7,747 nucleotides of DNA from JBILVQ01 sp044370375 (lineage in GTDB: Bacteria; Bacteroidota; Bacteroidia; UBA4408). This document shows positions 1-6,259 of the stretch, piece after piece. The stretch is taken from contig JBILVQ010000145.1 of the NCBI GenBank assembly GCA_044370375.1, positions 1 through 7,747 of the forward strand. Direction: 5' to 3'. How positions within the stretch are numbered: position 1 is the stretch's first letter; the number at the start of each line of letters is the position of its first letter. The position numbers were made by a program, and so were the translations under genes. Below the pieces are notes generated by a model. The model did not search any database, was not told the origin of the DNA, and saw only the letters and a program-made list of their open reading frames with translations.

Positions 1-293
1 AAGACAATGTGCCTGCTGCAAAAAAGAAGAGCAGGGCAGAGGCCATCATGAATATTCAGCAAAAGATTTCCGCATCGCTCAACGAAGCCAAAGTTGGGTC
101 TGTTCAAAAAGTTTTGATAGACAGAACAGAAGGGGAGTATTTTATTGGCCGAACCGAAGCTGACTCCCCGGAAGTGGATAACGAGGTATTGATTGAAATA
201 AAAAGCCATCCAACGGTAAAACCAGGCAATTTTTACACAACAAAAATTGAGTCAGCCGAAGACTACGACCTTTTCGGGTCAGTGGTTTCCTAG
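1..293 (+). CDS. rimO: RimO, ribosomal protein S12 methylthiotransferase (3' part only)
   Basis: This is the C-terminal end of a gene that enters from the left edge. The frame is already open at base 3 and no real start is visible; the GTG at base 9 is an internal valine codon. RimO is a radical-SAM enzyme that adds a methylthio group to the conserved aspartate of ribosomal protein S12. The visible part begins with the charged helix typical of the linker after the radical-SAM barrel (RAEAIMNIQQKIS). It then enters the TRAM domain: KVLIDRTEGEYFIGRTE, then DSPEVDNEVLI, ending in PGNFYTTKI and EDYDLFGSVV. The GRTE..DSPEVD pattern is characteristic of RimO and separates it from the tRNA enzyme MiaB. 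The catalytic N-terminal and radical-SAM domains, with their iron-sulfur cysteines, lie outside the window. The gene ends in TAG and faces the DUF1761 gene convergently. Confidence 0.92.
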   Translation, partial: DNVPAAKKKSRAEAIMNIQQKISASLNEAKVGSVQKVLIDRTEGEYFIGRTEADSPEVDNEVLIEIKSHPTVKPGNFYTTKIESAEDYDLFGSVVS

Positions 294-311
294 TTTTTAT
301 TGAAAAAATAA

Positions 312-360
312 ACCACTTTCGCAGCGTACATGAAAGCGGTAGGTTGGGAAATTCCTAACC
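312..360. repeat. Two adjacent inverted repeats in a convergent gap
   Basis: The 79-base gap between the ends of rimO and the DUF1761 gene holds two possible hairpins. The first pairs 312-320 (ACCACTTTC) with 332-340 (GAAAGCGGT), 9 positions with one mismatch and an 11-base loop. The second is the near-perfect palindrome at 342-360 (GGTTGGGAA / TTCCTAACC, one G-T pair), which can only close with a small AT loop. Neither has a T-tract on either strand, so neither is a standard intrinsic terminator. They could still stop or stabilise the two converging transcripts; this is inferred from position only. Confidence 0.4.
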
Positions 361-372
361 CAATACCTATGA

Positions 373-873
373 TTAGGCGTAAGCGCAAATTACTCCACCC
401 ATGAGTGCCAAAGTTAGCATCCAATAACCGGCATGCACAAAAATGTACTTGAAACTTTTGCGTTCGAAAAGGGCATTGATGCCCAGTACGGGAGTAGCAA
501 AAAACAAGGCAGATAAAATTCCATGAAAGGCCCCATGCTTAAATGTTCTGAAATTATTACCGTATTTATCCAGGAACATCTTTAACATCGATCCAACTTC
601 AGAATTTGGGTCGTTTATACCCGGTTCATTGGCAAGGATAGAATAAACGCTGTACTGGTGAATCACCATGAATTGTAATACGAAGGCAAGGAAAAAAGAA
701 AAAACCAGGGTAACACCAAAAATCAGGGCCATATTGCCGCTCTTTAATTTCTCATCAGAAATATCAGCCAGTTTCATCCATACGTTTCCGAAAACTTTTG
801 GATGATACCATATAAAGCCAATAAGGAGTGGAATAATGGCAGAAATCAACAATATAACAAAATTTATTTCCAT
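373..873 (-). CDS. DUF1761 family membrane protein
   Basis: A 166-residue integral membrane protein of unknown function. Four hydrophobic segments are visible, at about residues 5-24, 48-72, 113-135 and 143-164, with a hydrophilic stretch (about 73-112) between the second and third. The first helix and the residues after it carry the family pattern G-F-I-W-Y-H-P followed by FG..WM (residues 19-33). The second half has FKHGAFHG (111-118), NALFERKSFKYI (133-144) and AGYWMLTLALMGG (148-160), which I recognise from Bacteroidota DUF1761 proteins. The start at 873 fits: a perfect TAnnTTTG element lies 17 bases upstream, and the first helix begins almost at once. The gene follows the sucC terminator, so it probably forms its own transcript. 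No enzymatic motif or cofactor site is apparent, and the neighbours do not suggest a function. Confidence 0.85.
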   Translation of the reverse strand: MEINFVILLISAIIPLLIGFIWYHPKVFGNVWMKLADISDEKLKSGNMALIFGVTLVFSFFLAFVLQFMVIHQYSVYSILANEPGINDPNSEVGSMLKMFLDKYGNNFRTFKHGAFHGILSALFFATPVLGINALFERKSFKYIFVHAGYWMLTLALMGGVICAYA

Positions 874-890
874 GATTTTAATTTTTGTTT

Positions 891-898
891 CAAATCTA
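891..898 (-). promoter_or_regulatory. Bacteroidota -7 element for the DUF1761 gene
   Basis: Read on the minus strand the bases are TAGATTTG, an exact match to the Bacteroidota -7 consensus TAnnTTTG. It ends 17 bases before the ATG at 873, giving a leader of roughly ten A/T-rich bases without a Shine-Dalgarno sequence. No TTG lies at the usual 19-21 base distance upstream, so the -33 half is missing or degenerate. It sits just downstream of the sucC terminator, where a new promoter would be needed. Confidence 0.5.
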
Positions 899-925
899 AA
901 AAAATCTGTTCAATTGGAAAAGGGC

Positions 926-955
926 AAAAAAAAAGCCTCATGAAGAGGCTTTTTT
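926..955 (-). terminator. Intrinsic terminator of sucC
   Basis: On the minus strand an A-rich arm leads into AGCCTC, a five-base loop (TTCAT), GAGGCT and then a run of T. The GC-rich stem pairs 934-939 with 945-950, and A/T pairs extend it outward on both sides. The T-run downstream on the minus strand is nine bases (926-934). The hairpin starts about 18 bases after the sucC stop and precedes the DUF1761 promoter. On the plus strand the T-run is six bases, so it could work in both directions, but no plus-strand gene ends here. Confidence 0.9.
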
Positions 956-972
956 CAATAAAAAGGAAAAAA

Positions 973-2166
973 TTAATTGGCCAATACTTTTTTTACCAGG
1001 TCGGCTGCCTCCTGAAATTCAATGGCCGAAAATACTTTCAACCCTGAATCATCGATTATCTTTTTTGCTTCTCCGGCATTGGTTCCTTGTAAACGAACAA
1101 TGATGGGTACGTTGATGCTGCCCATGTTGTTGTAGGCATCTACAATTCCTTGAGCCACCCTGTCGCAACGAACAATACCACCAAAAATATTCACCAAAAT
1201 GGCTTTCACATTTTTGTCCTTGAGAATAATTCTAAAAGCTTGTTCTACTCTTTGTGCATTGGCAGTACCACCAACATCCAAGAAATTTGCCGGGTCACCG
1301 CCTGATAGTTTAATCAAGTCCATTGTTCCCATGGCCAGACCGGCACCATTCACCATACAACCTACGTTTCCGTCAAGTTTAACGTAGTTCAGATTATTGG
1401 CTGCTGCTTCAACTTCTGTAGGATCTTCTTCTTTTTCATCGCGCATGGCTTCATAATCGGGATGACGGAACAAGCCGTTTTCATCCAGATTAACCTTGGC
1501 ATCAACTGCAATAATTTTGTTATCCGAAGTTTTTAAAACAGGGTTAATTTCAAACAAGGAGGCATCAATAGCATCATAGGCTTTGTAAAGGGACGAAATA
1601 AATTTCAACATCGCCTTAAAGGCCTCACCTTCCAACCCAAGGTTAAATGCAATTTTTCTGGCCTGAAAAGCTTGCAATCCTACTTTGGGATCTATTTCTT
1701 CCTTAAAAATCAGGTGAGGGGTTGAATGCGCCACCTCTTCAATGTCCATGCCTCCCTGAGGGGAATACATGATGATATTTCTGCCTGTACTGCGGTTCAG
1801 CAATACACTCATGTAAAATTCTTTGGTTTCGGTAGGTCCGGGATAATAAACATCTTGAGCAATCAAGACTTTGCTTACCAATTTACCTTCAGCGCTGGTT
1901 TGCGGGGTAACCAAATGCATCCCAAGGATAGCACCGGCTTTTTCTTTTACCTCATCAAGGTTTTTGGCGAGTTTAATACCTCCTCCTTTTCCTCTTCCTC
2001 CGGCATGTACCTGGGCTTTAACAACCCACCATCCTGTTCCGGTTAATTCCTGCATTTTTTTCGCAGCATCAACGGCCTGTTCAGGCGTTTCGGCCACAAT
2101 TCCTTCCTGGATATTAACACCAAAACTTTTTAGAATTGATTTTCCTTGATATTCGTGAATGTTCAT
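973..2166 (-). CDS. sucC: Succinyl-CoA synthetase (ADP-forming) beta subunit
   Basis: SucC is the nucleotide-binding subunit of succinyl-CoA ligase, which interconverts succinyl-CoA and succinate with substrate-level phosphorylation in the TCA cycle; it pairs with the alpha subunit SucD. The 397 residues match the usual size (388 in E. coli). The N-terminal ATP-grasp region has the canonical MNIHEYQGKSIL opening, AQVHAGGRGKGGG (residues 51-63) and the metal-ligand segments EINP (206-209, Asn208) and AVDAK (220-224, Asp222). The C-terminal CoA-ligase domain has NGAGLAMGTMD (273-283), GG.ANFLDVGG (291-300) and NIFGGIVRCD (326-335). The frame stays open for 50 codons upstream of 2166, but those residues are unlike SucC and cross the promoter region, so the MNIHEY start is chosen. 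sucD is not adjacent. The gene is flanked by its own terminator and a divergent gene, so it appears monocistronic. Confidence 0.97.
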   Translation of the reverse strand: MNIHEYQGKSILKSFGVNIQEGIVAETPEQAVDAAKKMQELTGTGWWVVKAQVHAGGRGKGGGIKLAKNLDEVKEKAGAILGMHLVTPQTSAEGKLVSKVLIAQDVYYPGPTETKEFYMSVLLNRSTGRNIIMYSPQGGMDIEEVAHSTPHLIFKEEIDPKVGLQAFQARKIAFNLGLEGEAFKAMLKFISSLYKAYDAIDASLFEINPVLKTSDNKIIAVDAKVNLDENGLFRHPDYEAMRDEKEEDPTEVEAAANNLNYVKLDGNVGCMVNGAGLAMGTMDLIKLSGGDPANFLDVGGTANAQRVEQAFRIILKDKNVKAILVNIFGGIVRCDRVAQGIVDAYNNMGSINVPIIVRLQGTNAGEAKKIIDDSGLKVFSAIEFQEAADLVKKVLAN

Positions 2167-2185
2167 CGGTAAATTTCTTTGGCTG

Positions 2186-2193
2186 CGAAAGTA
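2186..2193 (-). promoter_or_regulatory. Probable -7 element of sucC
   Basis: On the minus strand the bases read TACTTTCG, one mismatch from TAnnTTTG, followed by CAGCC and then the ATG, with 19 bases between element and start. This gives a leader of about a dozen bases lacking a Shine-Dalgarno sequence, as is usual in Bacteroidota. No TTG is found 19-21 bases upstream, so support rests on the -7 half and its position. Confidence 0.4.
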
Positions 2194-2250
2194 ACAGATT
2201 TCTCCTAAAAATCGGGTATTATTCTTCCAATTTATCTCAACAATTCCATC

Positions 2251-2276
2251 AACAAGGTAAACCCCACTGCCTTGTT
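2251..2276. repeat. Inverted repeat in the sucC/lolD divergent region
   Basis: AACAAGG (2251-2257) and CCTTGTT (2270-2276) are perfect 7-base inverted arms around a 12-base spacer. They lie near the middle of the 178-base region between the divergent sucC and lolD starts. The arrangement could be a binding site for a dimeric regulator serving either promoter. A 7-base pair of arms can also arise by chance, so the role is speculative. Confidence 0.3.
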
Positions 2277-2330
2277 TATAAACTAGGGCTATATAGCATC
2301 TACTTTGTAAGGGCATTTCATTGTTTTCAG

Positions 2331-2338
2331 TAATTTCG
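2331..2338 (+). promoter_or_regulatory. Probable -7 element of the lolD unit
   Basis: The bases TAATTTCG differ from TAnnTTTG at one position and are followed by CGGCCT and the ATG at 2345. Only six bases separate the element from the start codon, so transcription would begin at or next to the A of the ATG, giving a leaderless or nearly leaderless message. A TTG at 2305-2307 lies 23 bases upstream, slightly further than the preferred 19-21. Confidence 0.4.
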
Positions 2339-2344
2339 CGGCCT

Positions 2345-3013
2345 ATGTCCCTATTAGAAGCTCATCAAATAATTAAGAATTTTCCCGGTAAACCTCCGGT
2401 TGAAGTTCTTAGAGGAGTAAGCCTTCAATTGATGCAAGGGGAAGTGGTGAGTATTGTTGGTGCCTCTGGGGCCGGTAAATCAACCCTTTTGCACATATTG
2501 GGTACCCTTGATAGGCCCACCTCCGGCCGCCTGCTCATCAATGGTGAAGAACCTTTTGCCATGAAGGAAAAAAAACTCGCGGCTTTCAGAAATACCGCTA
2601 TCGGTTTCGTTTTTCAGTTCCATCAATTATTGCCTGAGTTTTCAGCCCTTGAAAATGTTATGATTCCAGCGCTCATTGGGAAAAGGAAAGAAAACGAGGC
2701 AAAAGAAAAAGGCATGGAATTGTTAGCCATGTTGGGATTGGCAGATCGTTCGCATCACAAACCTTCCGAATTGTCGGGCGGAGAACAGCAAAGAGTGGCT
2801 GTGGCGAGGGCGCTGATTAATGATCCCGCCATTGTTTTTGCCGATGAGCCCTCCGGTAACCTGGATACCCAAAATGCCCGTGAATTACACGAGTTATTTT
2901 TTGCACTAAAAAATAAGCTCAACAAAACTTTTGTCATTGTTACGCACAACTTGCAACTATCCGATATGGCCGACCGAAAATTGGTTATGAAAGATGGCAT
3001 GCTTTTACCTTAA
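2345..3013 (+). CDS. lolD: LolD-type ABC transporter ATP-binding protein
   Basis: A 222-residue ATPase of the LolD/FtsE/MacB class. LolD powers LolCE, the inner-membrane complex that releases lipoproteins for transport to the outer membrane. All ABC motifs are intact: Walker A GASGAGKST (39-47), Q-loop Gln91, signature LSGGEQQR (143-150), Walker B IVFADEP (163-169), D-loop SGNLD (170-174) and switch His201 in VTHN. The segment around the Q-loop, GFVFQFHQLLPEFSALENV (87-105), closely resembles E. coli LolD (GF.YQFHHLLPDFTALENV), which favours LolD over FtsE or MacB. An in-frame ATG at 2321 would add eight residues but lies upstream of the proposed -7 element, and MSLLEAHQI aligns with usual LolD openings, so 2345 is preferred. 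No LolC/E permease is in the window; the partner must be elsewhere. The stop overlaps the start of the next gene. Confidence 0.9.
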   Translation: MSLLEAHQIIKNFPGKPPVEVLRGVSLQLMQGEVVSIVGASGAGKSTLLHILGTLDRPTSGRLLINGEEPFAMKEKKLAAFRNTAIGFVFQFHQLLPEFSALENVMIPALIGKRKENEAKEKGMELLAMLGLADRSHHKPSELSGGEQQRVAVARALINDPAIVFADEPSGNLDTQNARELHELFFALKNKLNKTFVIVTHNLQLSDMADRKLVMKDGMLLP

Positions 3014-4356
3014 TGGATATGAAGAAAATACTAATCATTGGTGCAGGCAGATCCTCAGGTGCATTGATTCACTATTTGACAGAACGTGCTGCTGCCAAAA
3101 ACTGGTGGATAACCGTTGCCGATATGTCGCTTGAACTGGCCAAAGAAAAAATCGGATCTTGTCAACAAGCAACGGCTATCGCATTGGATGTTGACAACCC
3201 CGCCGAGCGCGATGATTTAATCCGTGAAAACGATGTGGTTATTTCGATGCTTCCTGCCTTTATGCATTTCCCTGTTGCCAAAAGCTGTGTTGAGCAGAGA
3301 AAACATCTTATCACTGCCTCTTATGTTTCAGAAGAAATCAAATCCTTGCATCCTTTGGCACTTAAAAACGATGTGATTTTGATGAATGAAATCGGCCTTG
3401 ATCCCGGTATCGACCACCTTTCGGCCATGCGCGCCATTCATGAAATTCAGCACAATGGGGGAGTGGTGAAGGAATTCAGATCTTACTGCGGTGGTTTGGT
3501 GGCTCCAGAATCCAATGACAATCCGTGGGGCTACAAATTTAGTTGGAACCCGCGTAATGTTATTTTAGCCGGACAAGCAACTGCCAAATTCTTGGAGAAC
3601 GGGCGATTAAGATATGTTCCTTATAACAGAATGTTCACCTCGGTAGATGAAGTAAAGGTAGATGGATTAGGTGCTTTTGATGCCTACCCCAATCGCGATA
3701 GTATTTCTTATAAAGGAATTTACGGACTGGAATCGGTAGATACCATGATACGCGGAACCCTGCGTTATCAGGGTTACTGCAAGGCATGGAACATTTTTGT
3801 ACAACTGGGTTTAACAGACGATAGTATTAAAATTGAAATACCCGATGCTTTCTCTTATGCGGATTTACTTGCCGCTTATTTGCCGAAAGGTTTGAATGGT
3901 CATTTGACCGAGCAATTAGCACAATGTACTAATTTGGACCCGCAGGACGAGGCAATTAAAAAGGTAGTATGGACAGGTATTACATCAGAAGCATTCATAC
4001 CCAAAGGGCATCGCACTCCGGCAGCCATTTTACAAGTTCTTCTGGAAGAGAAATGGAAACTAAAAGATCAGGATCTTGACATGGTTGTAATGCAGCATCT
4101 GATTGACTTTGAACAAGACGGAAGAAGAAAACGATTGGTGGCTGATTTGGTTTGTAAAGGCCGTTCGCCCAAAGAAACAGCCATGGCTGATACGGTTGGA
4201 TTACCTCTTGCCATGTTTGCTTCGCTTTTGTTAGATGATAAAGTAAAATTAAGGGGAGTACAAATTCCCATCCATCAGGAAATTTATGTTCCCTTGCTAA
4301 ATGAACTGGAAAAATTCGGCATTGCCTTTAAAGAAAAAGTGATTGATCTTGGATAA
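3013..4356 (+). CDS. Saccharopine dehydrogenase-like protein (LYS9 type)
   Basis: A 447-residue NAD(P)-dependent oxidoreductase of the saccharopine dehydrogenase (L-glutamate-forming) family, which converts saccharopine to glutamate and 2-aminoadipate semialdehyde. The N-terminal Rossmann fold opens with KKILIIGAGRSSG (4-16), has an acidic residue after the second strand (VADMS, 35-39) and continues with NDVVISMLPAFMH (73-85). The family loop NEIGLDPGIDHLSAM follows (125-139). The C-terminal part has TLRYQGYCKAW (249-259) and TAMADTVGLPLAMFASLLL (389-407), then GVQIP and a final EIYVPLLNELEKFGI, as in LYS9 proteins. Length fits the single-domain enzyme. The ATG at 3013 shares one base with the lolD stop (TAATG), so translation is probably coupled; a second ATG at 3019 (MKKILIIG) is also possible. 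Bacteroidota normally make lysine through diaminopimelate, so a catabolic role is more likely, but the substrate is not proven. Confidence 0.88.
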   Translation: MDMKKILIIGAGRSSGALIHYLTERAAAKNWWITVADMSLELAKEKIGSCQQATAIALDVDNPAERDDLIRENDVVISMLPAFMHFPVAKSCVEQRKHLITASYVSEEIKSLHPLALKNDVILMNEIGLDPGIDHLSAMRAIHEIQHNGGVVKEFRSYCGGLVAPESNDNPWGYKFSWNPRNVILAGQATAKFLENGRLRYVPYNRMFTSVDEVKVDGLGAFDAYPNRDSISYKGIYGLESVDTMIRGTLRYQGYCKAWNIFVQLGLTDDSIKIEIPDAFSYADLLAAYLPKGLNGHLTEQLAQCTNLDPQDEAIKKVVWTGITSEAFIPKGHRTPAAILQVLLEEKWKLKDQDLDMVVMQHLIDFEQDGRRKRLVADLVCKGRSPKETAMADTVGLPLAMFASLLLDDKVKLRGVQIPIHQEIYVPLLNELEKFGIAFKEKVIDLG

Positions 4357-4360
4357 GATG

Positions 4361-6256
4361 CTATTTCAGTGAATCAGCCTTTTTTAGTAACTCATCGGCT
4401 TTTGCTTTATCGCCCATAAAACCATAGGTGATACTCATGAATCGCCAAGCTTTTTCATTGTTGGGTGCAAGGGCTAAGCAACGTTCAAAAGATTCAATGG
4501 CCTTGGGATAGTTTTTTAACATGCCGTAACAACTTCCCATGTTTAACCATGCATCTACAAAATTCGGGTCAATCTCCAATACTCTTTGATAGGTCTTTAA
4601 AGCATCTTCGATTCTATTTTGATTGAAACGAATGGAAGCCAAATTGTTCAAGGCAACTTTACTATAGGGATCAATGGCAAGTGCCTTTTCAAAGAAACCA
4701 CCTGCCTTGTCGAATTGATTCATCTTGTAATAACCAACGCCAATTTGCGTGAAACCATCAGGGTAGTTGGGGTAAATGCTCACCGCTTGGTTCAAGTGAC
4801 CGATTGCCTCGTTAAAGAGTTGTACTTTTTTTACAGAATCTGTTTCATTCGGAGCCACTGATTTTATCAATTCATTGCCTAAATAATAATGGGTTTTGGC
4901 ACTGTTGGGCTGCAAAACAAGATCATGTCGGTAAAGGGTTTCATTGTTTTTCCAGTCAGGATTTCTGTAAATGGTGATTGCTGAATAAACCAGTAGGAGC
5001 AGGGAAGTGATGCCCAAAAAAACAACCTGCCCCATTTTTTCTTTCAGGAAAGAGCAGCCCTCAACAAGCACAATGCTGAAAGGAAGCACGGCAAAAAATG
5101 CAAAACGTTCGGCATAAAGAGCGCCAATTAGAATGAATATATTGGAAAAAAGAATCAAAGAACCTAGAAAAAAGAGCATGGAAAATCCGAACCTGTTTCT
5201 TTTTAACCATAGTTTCAGTCCTAAAAAAGCAAAGCCTCCTATAAGAAACATACTAAGCAGTCCTTTAAAATCGGGTGTTTTAATAATTGGAATGGCATTG
5301 AAAGAATAATCGTAAATCAATGGATAGGGTAGCACCAATTGGTATAAATACCTTGCCAACAAAAAGCTGCCGGTGAAAATTTTGGTGCCTGCATCGCTGA
5401 TTCCCGATAAGGGATTATCAACAGAAGACACGGTCTGTATGCCTTTCACAGAATCGAGCACAGCGTTTCTTGCAGCCAGGTAAATGATACTTGCTAACAA
5501 AATCGATAATGCAACAGGTATTTGGCCTTTCATTTTTTGGCCTTGAATCCAGTATGAAACCAAAATAAAGTAACCAATGAGCAAAATAGACGACTCTTTC
5601 GAGAACATTGCGAGGACCGCATAAACAAAGGAAAGCAGTAGGTTTTTAATGCTAGCGCTATCAACATACTTTAATCCTTCCCAAATACTCAAAAAACAAA
5701 AAAGAAAACAAAGAATCTCATCCCTGCTTTTGATGTTTCCTACCACTTCTGTATGGAGGGGGTGAGCTAGAAAAAGTAAAACAACCAGCAGGGGTTTGTA
5801 GGTGTTCTTCCAATCTTCAAAGCGATTTAGGACATGGTACAAAACAAGGCCGCAAACTGCATAAAGCAGTATATTGATAAAATGTCCAATGCCTGTGTTT
5901 TCGCCCCAAAATTGCCATTCAATGGCAAAAGTTATCATCGATAAGGGACGATAAAGTCCGTCATTAACCGACAAATACCCATAGCGGTAAGATGTTTTCA
6001 GTAATTCGGGAATAGCATCTGTACCACGTGTGGTTAAAAAATTATCTTTAATTACCGAGAAATCGTCAAGTACATAACCATTTTTTAAACTATTACCATA
6101 CAGGATAAAGCAAAAAACAGGGACAAGCCAAAGCCAATATTTTTTTATTCCTACAACCGATTGCTGTTTTTCAGCGGTTTTGGTTTCGGCAGACCGAAGA
6201 CGCGAGCTTTGGTTTTTTTCTCTTTTGGTGATTTTTTTTTCCTGACCGGAACTCAT
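4361..6256 (-). CDS. TMTC-like GT-C membrane protein with C-terminal TPRs
   Basis: A 631-residue polytopic membrane protein with a TPR tail. After a Lys/Arg-rich cytosolic leader (1-38) come about eleven hydrophobic segments (roughly 40-430). The first loop carries the acidic GT-C motif in YVLDDFSVIKDN (61-72, Asp64-Asp65). Further landmarks are LYRPLSMITF (101-110), FLAHPLHTEVV (162-172) with KSRDEIL after it (176-182), FSKESSILL (218-226), LPYPLIYDYSF (309-319) and YAERFAFF (381-388). These match, in order, the conserved segments of eukaryotic TMTC proteins, which are ER protein O-mannosyltransferases with lumenal TPRs. Residues 453-631 form TPRs; three units are exactly 34 residues (497-530, 531-564, 565-598). 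By analogy it would use a lipid-linked mannose donor and hold the TPRs on the periplasmic side. It starts 3 bases after the upstream stop. An A9 run covers codons 6-9. Membership of the family is secure; acceptor and sugar are inferred. Confidence 0.88.
   Translation of the reverse strand: MSSGQEKKITKREKNQSSRLRSAETKTAEKQQSVVGIKKYWLWLVPVFCFILYGNSLKNGYVLDDFSVIKDNFLTTRGTDAIPELLKTSYRYGYLSVNDGLYRPLSMITFAIEWQFWGENTGIGHFINILLYAVCGLVLYHVLNRFEDWKNTYKPLLVVLLFLAHPLHTEVVGNIKSRDEILCFLFCFLSIWEGLKYVDSASIKNLLLSFVYAVLAMFSKESSILLIGYFILVSYWIQGQKMKGQIPVALSILLASIIYLAARNAVLDSVKGIQTVSSVDNPLSGISDAGTKIFTGSFLLARYLYQLVLPYPLIYDYSFNAIPIIKTPDFKGLLSMFLIGGFAFLGLKLWLKRNRFGFSMLFFLGSLILFSNIFILIGALYAERFAFFAVLPFSIVLVEGCSFLKEKMGQVVFLGITSLLLLVYSAITIYRNPDWKNNETLYRHDLVLQPNSAKTHYYLGNELIKSVAPNETDSVKKVQLFNEAIGHLNQAVSIYPNYPDGFTQIGVGYYKMNQFDKAGGFFEKALAIDPYSKVALNNLASIRFNQNRIEDALKTYQRVLEIDPNFVDAWLNMGSCYGMLKNYPKAIESFERCLALAPNNEKAWRFMSITYGFMGDKAKADELLKKADSLK
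4364..4903 (-). repeat. TPR-coding region of the TMTC-like gene
   Basis: This segment encodes about five tetratricopeptide units (residues 452-631). The first is interrupted by an insertion of about ten residues around SVAPNETDS. The next three are 34 residues each and end in the TPR pattern A-L/V-x-I/L-x-P (AVSIYP precedes them; they end KALAIDP, RVLEIDP and RCLALAP). The last unit ends the protein. The repeats are protein-level and have diverged in DNA. Confidence 0.85.
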
Positions 6257-6259
6257 TCT

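Noticed and set aside
342..360. The palindrome after rimO as an intrinsic terminator.
   Set aside because: There is no T-run after it on either strand and the loop would be very small, so it is listed only as an inverted repeat.
802..1047. An 81-codon plus-strand open frame.
   Set aside because: It runs across the DUF1761 promoter and the sucC terminator and into sucC on the other strand; it is a lysine-rich by-product of A-tracts.
1726..2149. Two overlapping plus-strand open frames opposite sucC.
   Set aside because: They mirror sucC codons, overlap each other, and show no recognisable domain or promoter.
2167..2316. A 50-residue N-terminal extension of sucC from an ATG at 2316.
   Set aside because: The extra residues do not resemble SucC, the canonical MNIHEYQGK opening is at 2166, and a -7 element lies in the would-be coding stretch.
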